Positions 33,602-47,560 are shown, counted from the stretch's first letter. The stretch is DNA of 64,000 nt from Sthenelais limicola (GCA_942159475.1 OW804102.1:35842873-35906872); one strand, 5' to 3'. Numbers and translations: made by a program. The notes: generated from the letters alone by a model not told the origin.

Positions 33602-35594
33602 AACCATTCCTTCCCAGCTGCTAAGCAAGGAAAACTAGCTGCTCATGGGGGAATTCCTTCAGACCAATACAGTTTCAGTTATGTTTCTCTGGAAGTTTTC
33701 CTATGACTTTTCCTTTCCACCAAGCAGAGGTAAACACATAGGCAATTACTACAGCGTTTCCCTGCCTACTTCACACAACAGTCTTCAAGGTACATGGTAA
33801 ATAAGGGGACATGCCTTTTTTTCACTAGAAATCAACACTATTGAAGTGCAAACAATTGAGACAAACTGGGTCAAGGACAAATTCTCAGGTTGGTAGTTCA
33901 ATCCCCACCCAGTGTTGCTTGTTTTTTACCCTGATAATTTGGCACACCTTGAGATTGACCTTGTTAGACTATGGTAGAAGAATTGAGCTCACTTATGAAA
34001 AGGATTATTTGTGACAAGTTGAACGGGCCATACATTTAACACGGACACATATAAGGATCAGCACAGCAGACACATTGAATCATGAATCGTATATTAACAA
34101 TTAATATTTAACAACCATAGTTTTGCTCCAACTCCCCACATTGTTACAGTGGAGAGGTTATTGTGATTAAATTACTGGCCTTGCATAAATATTAGGCCAA
34201 AACTGTAAATAATTATGGGTTCAATTATTTAAAAAGTATTATGAGTAAATCCCTCATATAGATACCATATCTGCGGAATTTCAACAGAAGTGCTTAAAAT
34301 GAATTATGAATAAATATTTCATGTTGACATAAAATCTGTGTAATACAACAGAAACAATTTCATTTGAATTATATGTTTTATAATCCTGAGTGTAATCTCA
34401 AACATCCATGAAGAAATTAGGATAACATTAAATCAATGGTGAGACACCACTCATCCATATTTACCCTCACCCCAACCAACGCCCCCCCCTCCCCACCACA
34501 ACCACCCACACACACAGCCCTCTCCCCAAAGATATTTATGTTTCACAAGGCAGGAGTAAGGCATATTTCATATCGCCAGGGTATCAATCGTGTGACCAGA
34601 TAACGCAAATTTATACCATTGCAACAGATACAACTCTAATGTAGAGATGTAGCACATTAATTTTAGCATTGAACACATTACATAATTATTTCGCAATCAC
34701 AGGTGACCGTTCGATGATTATACATTGAAATTTGATATGTCTTTTTTTGTTTAAAATTTAAAATAATAAAACTACTACACATGTCAACCTTGTCGATGTC
34801 TTATCGCGTTGCCTTGTATTACGTAAATTAATTTCATTTAATATTGTTATGCAGGTCAATATTGTGATGATACACTTTATAGAAAATAGCATGGTGGTAT
34901 TGCTGCTGCACCACCTTAATTGGTCCTAACAAAATTTAGATAAATTATCTAAATTACGACAAGATTAGTAATATAGCATAACAAGAAATTTATATAAAAA
35001 ATGTCTTTTCATAAACAGGATTGATGGATATTCATAAAAAGAATTATTATAATATAATCAAATCACAGCCAACATTTCGATTTCCATTTACTTCAGAGAA
35101 ACATATGCCATGATGTGGGAATTACAACAATTAGCTGATATCAATATGTCCCCTTTTTATATTTCGCATAAGGAATGAATTATTATAAATGTCAAAGAAA
35201 TAAATAATCATCTTCTGACTATGTATACATATAAATCTCAATCATTAAAATTCGACATTCATTCTGCATTTTGTAAAACAATTGCCATGTTTCACCATAT
35301 AATTATAACAAGAACCGCATTTGGCAAACTGGCGATATGCGATTCAAAACAATTTCAATTCATGATTTCAGCTAGCGAATACATCCAGTCCCACTAAATT
35401 GAATAACTTGATTTGTTAATCACGACTTTTCATACAAGAGGAGCTAATAAGGCAAAAATGGCGGGCCCATGTGTAAGCATGGTTAAAATATCGCCACTTA
35501 ACTCTGTGTCCTTTCATTGATGTGACACTATGTCCGGCATCAGTAAGCAGTTTTCTGGATATAACAGCTGGAGGTGGTTCACATGGTATGTATG
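33602..35594. other. AT-rich spacer between the retroelement and TBCEL
   Basis: No exon recognised. 33870-33930 contains a promoter-B-box-like string (ggttggtagttcaatcccca) without a matching tRNA fold. 34485-34515 is C-rich simple sequence. The rest is AT-rich unique-looking DNA. Confidence 0.5.
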
Positions 35595-35709
35595 TTAAGG
35601 GCCTAATCCACTACACCAATTCTCATGCTATTCTCACAGAATGTAGTGTACCAGAGTCCTCTGCAGTGCAAAAACGCATGAGAATCGGCTTAGTGGGCTA
35701 TGCCCTTAA
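35595..35709. mobile_element. 115-bp palindromic miniature element, family F
   Basis: Arms of about 34 bp: left ttaagggcctaatccactac onward, right its imperfect reverse complement ending agtgggctatgcccttaa. A smaller relative with the same terminal aaggccctt and inner ccactaagccg/cggtttagtgg lies at 45708-45756. No coding capacity. Confidence 0.7.
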
Positions 35710-35978
35710 ACCATTATTATCAAGAGGGTGCCCGTGGCTGTGGGATGGGGAAATTTAAGACCTCAACTGATTTGAAGAAACATTTTGGGGTCTCCAACAA
35801 CAAATCAGATTTGCATCTCTTGATAAAAGTTGTAGTCATATCCACAACTATCTGGAAAGTATGTCCTGAAAAACCTGGATTGAATCCCAGAAGGACAACT
35901 CCTTTTAGTCAAACTTATGGAACAAATAATACATCATTATCATGATCATCATCATGATTATTACATGTATTACTATTG

Positions 35979-38900
35979 TTAACTATAATACTTTACAAAG
36001 ATGAACATATCGCCATCTTCAACCATCAGACTATAGACTTTTTTTTGCATGTTCGTCATACGGATAGGACCGCATTCATCTACCGCATTTTTAAAATGGA
36101 CAGATAATTGTTTAGGTGGTAAATGTGCCACCTCCTCAGCGATCCTCTTCCTAAGCTCTCCCAGAGATTGGCGAGTGTCTATCGTTTTCAGGGTCACCTC
36201 ATCATTGTAGTGGACTTCTACCACTCGGCTGTAACCAGGATCGAAGTTGACCTCGGCAAACTTGCAAACATCCTTATATTTAGAGTGGAGTTCGTGGAAT
36301 CTGGAAAGGAAAGAAACTTTTTAATATTGGTACCATTCATTTATCAATTTACAAAAGTGTTGAACATAAGAGCTATCATAAGAGGCATGTGTAGTCACAA
36401 AGGATTAAAATAATCGGACAAGTGTTTTTTTTTATTTGTTAATACATGTATATGTTTATTTCTTCATAATCATTTTATATATATCTATTCGGAGAGAGTG
36501 AGACCCTATCGGCTACACACCGTCAACGGCGTCAGCTAATACTACTACCGGGAAAACCCCATGAGTAGTTTACTTCTCAGATAAAATAGAATCATCAAAT
36601 AACGTATAAATTTACATAATAGTGACTGTTTTTCGGTTTCACTATATACACATATGTAACTTTATACCTCATTTGATGAATTTAATTTAAGTTGAGAAGT
36701 AAAATTACTCATGAGTCTTCCTGGCCTGGGACTCCGGGTTAGCAAATGGATGTGGACGGAGAAAAGCAGCAACTTTTGTTCACATGTTGGATTTTAAAGA
36801 CCACCATCTTGTAAAACATATATCTGCCAATATCTCAGCTTCTAAGCAACTAAGGATCATGATCTTGGTCTCTAAACATATGTTTCAGGGTCAAGGATTA
36901 CAACTGTATCATTTAGAAAAGGATCAGATTATATTCATAGACTCAAAAACTATAATGACACATTATATTCATCATGCACTACTGCACATGTTGTATATGC
37001 TTGCCTCCTTTTTCACAATGGCAATGGCATAATTTAGTGCAGTTCCAAGTGTCCTTCCAGATTAAATTAAATCAAATCTCCTCACCTGTCTGGTTTTTCT
37101 TCCACGTCCATGTAATGCCTGGTAAACATACGTTCAGCGGTCTCTCTCTCTTCACCACTTACTGCACTCAGGTTTAGTCTTGTGATATTTGGCAGGTATG
37201 CTATGATCAGCTGTCTCCTCGGCCCCTCCTCCATATCCTAAATAGACAAGACAGGGATGAAAGTGGTGGCAACAAATACTGAAATATTTCTGGCAAGGGA
37301 ATTACCTTAATGGTTGTAATACACAAATAAATCAGTAGTTCTCTAGAGACGAATTCTTACCTTATACAGCGGTAGTAGTTTGATTCGCAGATCAACCAAC
37401 GCAGGGAAATGTTTCAATTTTTCCAGTTCTGCCCATGAACTAACCTTAGACTCAGAGATGTTGAGCACACTGAAATCATAAAAGCCATAGTAGATGAAAT
37501 TGTCTAGGGTTGTGCTCAGAAAGGAAGTCCATTATCAAAGAAAGGTACATGTAGAATCTTGTATTTCATTAATGACAATTCAAGAGTGAGTAAATTTAAG
37601 AGTAGATATAGTGTATGACCCTGGCTAGGGAAATTGATAGGTTTTGGGTTGCTTACAAACATACAATAAGAAATCTTTTAGATACGTTAGGGTGATTCAG
37701 AACCCAGGTTTACATGTCAACATTTTTCGTTTCTAAGGCCAAGGGCATGTAATAAATAGTGAATGGACCTCGTTGCTGGAACCTTGTCCAATAAATATTC
37801 AACTACTGGCACCTAGCTTGAAAATAAAATATGAAGCCCAATTTAAAGACTGAAGTTTCAAATGGTCTACAAGCCTATACTTCATGCATGGAATTTATTC
37901 GACCACATCTATGGCTTTCAATACCCTTCTGAAACCAAGTTGAAACTTTATAATATTTACTGAATACTTGCATCTACAGTAAAATATGTCAAACGTTGGT
38001 TCATTCATCTATATGCTATAGTATTTACTAAGCTATTAACAAGGAGGGAGGAGGGAGAGATCCACTGAATCGATGTCAGTAAGGGACACTTTGTAATATA
38101 CATACCTTAAGTTTGTGAAAGCTTGTGCTATTTGTTCTGGTTCTGGCAGTCTGGCGATGGGATTTTGTAAGAGAAGCAGTTGCTCCATGTTTGGGAAGGA
38201 TGTACTGAGCTTGAGGGTCTCTATGAAGTCTGCTACTTTGTTTCCATTCAGCATGATGGACCTGACGTTAGGGAAGACGCCGGGGCAGTCCAAGGTGGTG
38301 TACCCATTCATACATAGATGTAACTCCTCAACACTACAAAATGAGAATTTAAATATCAGGGATGACAGAGGGGCTATGGCAAAAATACTGCAATATTTCT
38401 TGCAAGGGGAAAAGCAGGGGGAAATTGAAAAGTTCTTTTTGTTTTTTTATTCAATTTACAGGCCAAGTTAGTTTGTTGGAGATATATATAATCTTTGAAA
38501 GTTTCAACGAAATTTGGTAAATAATAATGATCTTTATTTATCAAGCTACAGGGAATGACCAAAAGGTCTGGTGACATTTATCTTGCACCTATTTGGGGGA
38601 CAACTATAAAAGGGAATAACTTTGGTCATTATTATAACTACTGGGATTGTAACTCCTCAAAAATACTCGAAGATGTCGACTAGTTTTCTCCGCAGAAGAA
38701 AGTTGAAACAAGCAAAAATAGTAGATGAATTTAAAGATAAACTTAATTCTTTACCTGGGGAATCGTAGGAGCAGTTTGGCGATTGTGTTTAATTCAACTG
38801 AGGTTTGGTTCAAGGCTAACTTTTTGACAGAAGGGAATGTTGGTGAGTCATCGGTGGGTGGATGTATTGCGTTCTCAAGTAGGTTGCCACTCAGATTCAA

Positions 38901-40607
38901 AAACAGGAGGTTCGGCAAGCAAGTCAGAAGGCTGAAGACCTGGAATATGAATATTTGATTTCTTATTGCAAGGTGTCACCGAAAACAGCATCCCATGTTC
39001 ATTTTGTCTGAGTTAAAAACATCGATAAGGGATGTCAGCTTGAAAATCTTTTAACATAAATGTAATACTAGAACTAGAGTATTACAGTGATATATTTCCC
39101 TGCTACAGAGACGTCTGCTTGCCTCTCAAATAGCGATAAATATTTTGTTAGGATCGATAACACCACAGCGAAAGTAACCTTGCTATAGAATGAAAATGTA
39201 TGGGTAGAATTCTGCCAACTTGTTGACACTCTGAAGGGGTGAATGTTCCATTATCCAAAGGAATTTAATCCTGAGGTGATTGCATTTTGTTTTCTTTATT
39301 TCCTTAGAGCCTGTTTATTCTTTTACTTTATGCAATGTGTTTTTATCAAGGTACTAAGTGATTATAAATGTTTCGAAAATGCACCAAGACAGTTGATAAT
39401 ATTCTATCTGCACTGAATTGCGTCAGTTCGTCATTTTATAGTGTAAAAGTATATTTTTTTTCTTTTCACTCTTCTCTTATTTTCTCTCATAACGAGCACT
39501 AAAATCTAATAAAGGCAACTATTGCTATCACCCAAGCTCGAGATAATATTTTCGTCGAATGAAACGCATCACTTCCTTGTGAGATTTCGCGAAATAAAAA
39601 CCTGAACAAAAATAAAATAGTTACCTCAGACCAATCACTGAATTTGTTCTCTGCCAGATCCAAGGATGTAATCTGACTGCAGATTTCTTTTATCTTTCCC
39701 AAGTCGCCAGCATGCGTGATGTCATATCTGTGAAGTGACATTTCTCTAGGAACGCGCACACACCCAGAAACTGAAATGAAAGAACTTGGTAGTATCTATC
39801 TTCATTGAATGGCGGGGTGGGGGTAGGTTTCATTACGAAAATTCCAAATGTACATTACAGTCTAAGCCCAATGTAACACAACGTTGAGGGAGTCCCTTCA
39901 AACGAAGGGAAAGCCTCTCGCCTCAAACCGCAAAGTGCCATTTTAATCCCATTAAGACCCATGATATCAGCTTTGCCCTAAGTACCCGCATATGAATAAA
40001 GCAGTAAGAAATTAACTTGGACTTGAACTTAACTCCTCCCACGCATCATGAAAAGTCGTTAATAACGAAAGTATTTGTTTAAGGCCCTTAAAAGTTATTA
40101 AATTTGTTTTCTGAGTCATTAAAAATTGTAGTGCCTTGATGATTTCCCCATCAGCTTTATAATATATATACTTCAGTTCAAATGCACCAGAAGGCATCAT
40201 TTAACACCACTAAATTATGATAAACATGCTACTCTAGTCCTTATTTTGAGCATTCATAATTCCTTAAAAGTCCTTGAATTTCAGTCTGTGGTGATTTTCT
40301 CCCAGGTATTATGTGAGGTAAAGCTAGCTATAGGGTATATCATATTAATAATTTATACAATATCGTAATGTGATGTTACGTAATCATTCATTAAATATAG
40401 AATTGACACTACTGGTCGTGATAGTAGGAACCCTGATACCGTACATTATTCAGAACAATACTACAACAATAAATACATACCTCCAGCAACGTCCATATTC
40501 TTCATGACAAAGATTTTTTTATTAGATCTAGTGATGACCTTAGCAGTGCCGCCATCTGAATCGGCATATCTGTCTTCAAGAGCAGCCAAGAAACTGGTTC
40601 CTTCCAT
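35979..40607 (-). CDS. TBCEL: Tubulin-specific chaperone cofactor E-like protein
   Basis: Complete 7-exon frame on the minus strand, 422 aa: 40607-40481, 39770-39625, 38939-38755, 38333-38106, 37469-37361, 37237-37086, 36300-35979. Phases agree at every join, and the length matches vertebrate TBCEL (424 aa). Leucine-rich repeats start in exon 2 (ITSLDLAENKFSDWSE) and run through exon 5 (VSSWAELEKLKHFPAL), followed by an LRR cap (ERETAERMFTRHYMDV) and a C-terminal ubiquitin-like domain (VVEVHYNDEV to VEDGDMFIFV). There is no CAP-Gly domain, which separates it from TBCE. TBCEL binds tubulin and promotes tubulin breakdown and microtubule destabilisation in the cytosol. Transcribed away from LAMTOR3, with 3.8 kb between the start codons. 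Confidence 0.93.
36548..36741. repeat. Inverted repeat in a TBCEL intron
   Basis: ccatgagtagtttacttctc near 36560 pairs with gagaagtaaaattactcatg near 36694, with weaker pairing of the flanks (accggga/tccgggt). This looks like another small fold-back element, without clear target duplications. Confidence 0.4.
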
Positions 40608-43600
40608 CTTAATTAAGATCTGTAACAAAATTAAATTATGAAATTGAGAAAATTGACAGGTTTGGGGGATTATTCGTGGAAGCTAGGGGAAGAGGACCGT
40701 GGAAATTGGATTTGTGTAACTTTATTTTCTCAGAGTAATTTAGGGGTGTCCGATTTGCAATCCCCTTTAGAGTTGCCTAGAGAGTTTTATATAGCGAAGA
40801 TTTTTTAGGCATTCAACAAATGAGAGTGTCCCAGATCATGAACAATTTTATTCAGAGGATGAAGTTTCGAACGAAGAAATGCCAACATGAATAATTCCTT
40901 ATCACCTTTTTGTACTTGTCTACATCAAACCTACGTATACCATGCATGCATAAATTTAATTAATCTCATAGAGTCCTGGAAACACTAACGCGATGAACGA
41001 GACAATAAATGCAACAAAATAATGGTACATTGGTAGCAGCTAGTATATATATGCCTATATGTAGGGGCAGCTATAGGTTAGATGGAAACTTAAGTTGTGC
41101 GTTGCACATATGCAATGAAGCAAATCCAACATCGAGATATTGACTGACCTACCTGATAACATTGTCACTATAGTCGACTACCCAGAGCCTCACAAATACA
41201 TACACAATATAATATTTATAAACCATGCATTTTACCTGGATGTGTTAACTGTTGAGTGTTGTCTTTCGAATCGGATCTATAGCTTCAACAACTCCTGCTG
41301 ATAACATGGAAGACCCTTTATTGCATATTTGCAATATGTCCACATACAATATCAGGCTGTCCTGTACGTGCACTAGTGGCAATAGTGCTTATGATATAAT
41401 GTCCAATTTGGCAATGAATATCTGTGATCTGAACTGCCTGACAGTTACAGGCCTAGTATTTATAAACATGCAATGCTCTGAGTGTGTTCTATCGCTCCAC
41501 TCATTAACAATAAGCCTACTAGTACTAGAACTTTGCAATGCGTTAGGTCCGAAAATAGACGATGACTCACCCAGCTTAGCTTAGCAGCTTATCAGGGGAA
41601 GCAGTGCCAGTGCCCAGCACTGCCAGTGCCAAGTGACGAGAACTTGTTTAAATGTGTTTACCTCGTGTGAGTAATGATTACGCTCAGATCTGGCAAAAGC
41701 GCATACAATGGACTGAAAGAGATTTACCAATCGATTATTATCCACATTGGACGATTGAATAACTTTGAAACGGCTATTTTTGTACAGTTACAGTGCACTC
41801 AGCGATTACACAAATGGTGGGATGTAAACAAGCCACCATTTTGAACAGTCACATGATCACATGTATACGGTATGTCCCCTAGTGGAGAAATAAAGAAACC
41901 CACAGACAAAACTTCCGGTGCGATGGTGGAGGTGTGTCATCCCTTTATTCTCTAACTTTTTTGTTACATATCGCTTCCAACACAGACTTTTATCTTAAAA
42001 ACTAGAAAACAAAGATTAAGGGTGTAATATTTAGTGTAAAAACAGTTGAATATATTCAGAATACCGGCGAAATACCAGTTTCTCCTCACTTTTGTCTCGA
42101 GTTTCATTCAGTTCTTGCTTAGAACTGCCTTTGAATCTCCGCTGTCTTGTGACGTGAGTCATGTGCCATATTCATGATTCTTTCGTTCCTTTATACTTCC
42201 GTACCTTATATTATATTATAATATTCACAGCATAATGGCTGTCTACTCATTTTCATTATTTCACGACCAACTCGGGATAATTCATTGTATGTATATGAGA
42301 ATGGTCTGGTATAGTTACCTAATATACGTACACAAAAAAAATCGAATTAAAAAATATATTTAAAAAAAACAAAAACAACCATGATCCATGCAGTATATAT
42401 GTTTATGACTATTATTATGTATGTCCTAGCTTAGGCCAATTTCATCTTTGTCTTTGAACAAGCCTTAATCCGACCATAGCAAGAGATATTAATATACATT
42501 ATTATTATATTTTATTTTTTTTAATTTTTTTTTTCGCATGGTAGCTCTAGAGCTGTAAGCAGGTCTTTCGCGTTGAAAGATACATTATTATAATAAAGAG
42601 GAAACTGGCTCTATACTAGTTTTAGGTGTATCTGATGTAGCTAGGCTACTAGTGTAGGCTAATACCTGCAAGGAAAGGTAGGCCTAGGCCTATAATGTAG
42701 GCTATGCTATTTCTGAAAATGATGTCATGATGAGGTACTCAGGTAGTACGGTAGTGCTGTAATCCTACCTCCCGATGGCATGATTCCATGAACACGAATT
42801 GGGGACACTACCAAACCATAATCAGAGCCATATCTGCCATAATTGAAAATACAATCTTGGTCCTGCTAATGATGGACCTCCTTAATTAATTGTTTCTAAT
42901 GTCTCTGTCATTACTGTTATTCCTCACACCAATCTGATCCACCACAGCCAGGGGTGAGTAAATAGTACCGTACCGTATATATAGGCCTAAAGGTTTTATG
43001 AGTCGCCCTATACCTTACTAGATATACATACTTAGCTATACTTCAAACTTGTTTGTGATTAACCAACCCAGTGCAGAGAACTGATCAGCGGATACCTAAT
43101 TTACAATCCTCTCCAGTCTGCAGAAAAGCGTGATATTTAGTGTGATTTTTAATTTTCGTAGGGAAAAAATCCTAGAGGTTTGAAAGTGACCGACACAATT
43201 TTTTGTTGCTGATTTGGAATATGAAAAATTGTTTCTGGTCAAATATCATTATTCCTCGATTTTATTTCGAGTGAATGCCAATTTGAATATAGTTGTTATA
43301 TAGTTTGATCAGGGATCGAGGTATAAATGGAATAACACTTAATTTCCTGGTGCTATCTTTTGAACATATATAGATGTTAACGTGTTGCAATCGCTTGGTG
43401 AATTGATGGTTCAATGTCTTGCACAACATTGATAGTTTAATGTTTAGCACGAAATGGAAATGTGGCATTATGTGACAGATTTTTAACCTATCTTATGCAA
43501 GTCTGCTTTGTCATTTGTACCGTACTATTGATTCATATCAAATTATATGATTTATATCACTCGAAGCAATAATCAATGATACGTGGGGGGGGGGGGGGGG

Positions 43601-43759
43601 TGCTTTCCCTTTTATTTTTCAATTCTACTCTGCTGGGTAGTAGGGGTGGGGGCTGCTAGCGTTTAAATTTATAATATCCTCAAGTCACTATTATATTTTG
43701 AAATTATAAAATTATTCCCTTCCTCTGCAGCTTCATTGGTTTATTTACTATCCCCCTCC

Positions 43760-43790
<31 letters not shown>

Positions 43791-44388
43791 ATTTTTAAGA
43801 TCCCACTCTTCCCAGCCGTCTGGGAGTGCATGGTGGGCGGGTTGGGGTATTACTGATTGTTGCATTGTGGCCACTTCAATAATTAACTCACCAAGTTGCA
43901 GTATCTTACCATCATGTAACCTTGTCCAAAACTCTGTACTTTTTCTGTGAAAGCTTTTTGTTTAAAAATGTTATTTAAACTAAAAATATCAATTCATGCA
44001 GCTCGAGCAACCATGTACCTAAACCGAATCCCATGATACTTGATTACAAACATTACGTTTGTTTTGCCGTGGGACGCTTTTTGAATGAAGTGGTTAATCA
44101 ATTTCTAGTTTCAAAATTGAATTTTGAAACGTTATCGTTTTTTACACCAAAGGTGTTTTTGCTCTGACATATTGTATTGCGCTCCCCTTTTGTTACAAAT
44201 TGTAAACGTTGAGGTGTGGAAGATACTTCGATCAGGATCCATGATTTGCAGAAATATTGAATTAAGTTTACTAGTTTTGGAATGACTATAATTATGTTGA
44301 CACTTGTAGCCTATCGGATTCTGTAAAAATATATTTTTATAGAAAAAAACCAAAAAAAAACCCAACAACATTATTCCACAGTTTGAGG
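40608..44388. other. Divergent spacer between TBCEL and LAMTOR3
   Basis: Probably contains both promoters. 41604-41632 has four short copies of a gccagtgcc motif. 42630-42720 is rich in taggcctac words. G and C homopolymer runs occur at 43586-43600 and 43757-43776, the latter followed by an AC repeat. No exon of a third gene was recognised; the 110-codon frame at 41252 has no domain. Confidence 0.5.
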
Positions 44389-47157
44389 ATGTTTAAGGTA
44401 AATTGAATTCTAAGTGGCCATGCATAAATTGTACATTAAATTATTCCATTCCAAACATGCATATTGAGTGAATTGTAGCTACCAGAGTAAATCATTCTTT
44501 GACTAATGCTTTCATAATTGATGTTGTCCTTACATATATTTCATAAAGCATGTTTATTGTTAAGGGACAGACCTTTTAAATATCCTTCAATATGCATGGT
44601 ATTAACTTCTTTAATTAAGTGACAATAATATAACCTATGCCTTATTTTTAAGGAAATTAAGCGATTCTTCACTCGGTTGATGAAGATGTAAGTAGTCTCT
44701 TAAAGTTCAGATAATTTGTATGCCGACATTTAATTTTTTAATCATTTTTATTCTACTTTAAAAAGAAGGCCCAAATACAATCGATTTTATCAAAATACGC
44801 ATAGTTTTTATCCAGTTCCATGTGTTGCCTAGAGATTGTGTTATTACTTCCTTTAAAATCATACAGAACAAAAAAAAGAAAAATCTTAGATTTTACATTT
44901 CGCATTACTGCTTCATTCAAGCATTTGTTCAAAGATCATGATGATTCTGTGGCCAGATATGAAGTATATCAATAGTATCATTACTTTCCGTTTGTTGAAA
45001 AAAATTAAATATCTTAATCGAATATACCAAACTCTCAACTAATTCAGGGTGGATGGTCTCCATTCCATCATGGTCACAGACAGGGATGGAGTTCCCTTAC
45101 TGAAAGGTAAGTCATGCCCAGTTACATCTATTTCATGTATACTTGATTAATATAACAGGTAACCATAACGGTTGTATCAAGATAAGATTGCTCCTATACC
45201 ATAAATATACATACTTTAAGCAATTTTCGAAGCTCTAGAAAGATAATTTGCTTCCATAGAGTCGTAACTATAGTCGGGATAATTCCTAACATCTTCCTGA
45301 AAGTAATAGGTAATACACCTTGCATACTGTCTATTATATTCAATGACCAGCGGGAAGAGGGTTTGTTTTTAATCCCTAATACGACATATGGGTCAGATTT
45401 TCAGAAAATGTGCAATTCACCTTCACCAATCCTCTCAAATAACTTAAATTTCAGACGAAAATAAAGTTCAAAATACAGTTTAACCTAATTAACCAAACAG
45501 ATTGCTAGAATCAATTAATGCAATGTCGAATATACTCCAACTTACCTAGTATTGGCCCAAATGCAGCCTAATTTAGCAGAATTGCCTAAATGGGTAGAGC
45601 TGCCAATTGTACATTTTCTGAAAATCTCACCCTATATACATATAGAGGGTGATTATGACTACTTATCTATCTGTGAAAAATATAGTGGACTATTTTATTA
45701 CAGTATAAAGGCCCTTAACCACTAAGCCGAGAATCGGTTTAGTGGACAAGGGCCTTATGGGCATCAAATGCTGACTGATGACAGAATTAAAAAATGTCAG
45801 ATTTGGTGAATCTATCTTTAATTAATTTGTAGTGGCAGATGAACATGCTCCTGAGTTGGCGATGAAGTCTCGTTTCTTATCAACATATGGCATGACATCA
45901 GAACAAGCCAGTAAACTAGGCCTAGGTCTCAATAGAAGCATTGTCACTGTCTATGGGAACTACCAGGTAGGAATTATATATAGCCTTTCAATTAATCTTC
46001 GTACATAAGGTTCAGGTCGTCAAAAAATGTACCAATTTTAAGAGAAAAATGAGGTTCAAAATACAGTTTAACAAACCCAAACAGATTTTCTGAATCACTA
46101 CAATACAACATTGTATTTATAATTGTTCAGTCTAATCTAGCAGAAAGTGTCATGTTAGCTATCTTCTGAGGAGGTGATGTAGGGGGAGTACTTTGAGACA
46201 GAGTATACGTATGTGGAATCGTTATTCTTATTTTGTTGGTGAAATACTGTTTATTCTTTGAACATCTCCAAGATGGTTTAATCATCAGTTCTTTATGATT
46301 CTGCTTTTCCAGGTTATCTGTTTGACTAAACCTCCAATTCTTGTCACGCTAGTCGCCAATAGCACCGCCAATACGGGTAAGTCTTTGTCCATCTAGTCGC
46401 CATGATATTGTTCAGATGTGGCAGATGTTCAGTACAACCACAGACGTAGATTTTCTCTTTATTATTATATTTCTTTGAAGCCCAAAACATTCAATAATCA
46501 TTCAATAAAAAAAATGCACTTTATTCGCCATGGATTTTTTCAAGCGTCGCCTGTCCAAAAATACATTCGTCTTGTATTAAATTAATATAACACAACATAT
46601 ATTATGCAACTGATTACGACAATACAAACATCACTCCACAATTACCAAGAAAGTTGCCATACAATGTCATTTAATATTTTTATACTTAAGCATTTAGTAC
46701 ATCTATAACTTGTATAAATGACTGCTCGGAGAGGAAAGGTCAAGTTTCTATAATTAATACATTTGGATCTATCCAGGGACTTTCCGAGTTTTCAATTTAT
46801 TTGCTCTTGAAATATGCAAATATTGCTCTTCCCACATGCTATATATCTTGCATGAAGTTTATTATTTATCAGGGATAATTATATTGCATGAACATTAACT
46901 GGGGCGAATTAGAGCTTCAGTTTAATCATGGTTTAATATAGAATCGTCTTAATTTGTTTTACAAGAAAGGGAAAGAGTTAATTATGGTTGAAGTAATTTT
47001 TTCTATATAGTTTTTATGATTCAAACCTCTGAATGAAAGCTCCTCTCTAATATATTTATAATGTTTTTCATTTTTGAATACAGGAATGATCTTAAGTCTG
47101 GAAAAGGAAATGGAAGACTGTCTTCAGCTCCTACGCTCGGTTGTGGAAACATCGTAG
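44389..47157 (+). CDS. LAMTOR3: Ragulator complex subunit LAMTOR3 (MP1)
   Basis: Six coding exons, 124 aa, exactly the length of the human protein: 44389-44397, 44653-44687, 45048-45106, 45833-45966, 46313-46376, 47084-47157 (TAG). It reads MFKEIKRFFTRLM, then GLHSIMVTDRDGVPLLK, then KSRFLSTYGMTSEQASKLGL, then NSTANTGMILSLEKEM, a single roadblock/LC7-like domain. LAMTOR3 pairs with LAMTOR2 on late endosomes and lysosomes, where Ragulator anchors Rag GTPases for mTORC1 and scaffolds MEK1-ERK1. Exon 1 has only three codons (ATG TTT AAG, donor gtaaat). It is supported by phase, by total length and by a stop upstream of exon 2 in frame, but it is the weakest part of the model. Confidence 0.93.
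45390..45632 (-). mobile_element. Family A miniature element, copy 3 (LAMTOR3 intron)
   Basis: Terminal repeats gggtcagattttcagaaaat and attttctgaaaatctcaccc, inverted relative to the copies at 13375 and 26525. ATAT lies before it and TATA after it, so the target duplication is imperfect. Confidence 0.8.
45708..45756. repeat. 49-bp palindrome related to family F
   Basis: aaggcccttaaccactaagc pairs with cggtttagtggacaagggcctt with few mismatches. Sits in the same LAMTOR3 intron as the family A copy. Confidence 0.7.
46009..46170 (-). mobile_element. Degraded family A element (LAMTOR3 intron)
   Basis: Shares gttcaggtcgtcaaaaaatg, gaggttcaaaatacagttta and tctagcaga with full copies, but lacks both clean termini. 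Confidence 0.55.
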
Positions 47158-47341
47158 AACTTTTCTGAAAAAGAAATCCGCCCAAAGATACTAAACGTCT
47201 CGAATGGACTGCTGTGATAGACGAGAGTATAACGATCGGCGTAGCTGTATAGAACCTGTGTGCCACCAAAATCCGACCTTATATTTTAATACGGAACTGT
47301 TTCATATTCTCATCCAATGAGTCTGTTCTTACATTAACTAA

Positions 47342-47555
47342 GGAGGTTCAGCAAGTAAACGTAAACGTATCCGTATCTCTGATATGCCAACATACGTTAA
47401 ATGGGAGAAAGAGGTTCAGCAAAACACATCGGAAAAAACGTAACGTAACATATCAAGCAAAATGTTTTGGTTTTTTTCCCATAAAAATGCAATGTAATTC
47501 ACAAAAAGATACGGATACGGTTACGTAATTGAGATAGGTTTGCTTGCGGAACCTC
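47342..47555. mobile_element. 214-bp miniature element, family E, copy 1
   Basis: Ends ggaggttcagcaagtaaacg and ttgcttgcggaacctc pair as short inverted repeats, extended by cgtatccgtatct and agatacggatacg inside. ACTAA flanks both sides (47337-47341 and 47556-47560). It is about 80% identical by eye to 57172-57407. It lies 185 bp after the LAMTOR3 stop, so it may be in that gene's 3' UTR. Confidence 0.75.
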
Positions 47556-47560
47556 ACTAA

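Noticed and set aside
33870..33930. Possible tRNA or tRNA-derived SINE (B-box-like ggtagttcaatcccca)
   Set aside because: No A box at the right distance and no cloverleaf pairing could be found by eye.
35979..40607. Calling the minus-strand gene TBCE
   Set aside because: No CAP-Gly domain precedes the leucine-rich repeats, and N-terminus, total length and ubiquitin-like tail match TBCEL.
41252..41584. 110-codon frame upstream of TBCEL
   Set aside because: Cysteine- and serine-rich composition without a domain, splice partners or repetition; most likely chance.
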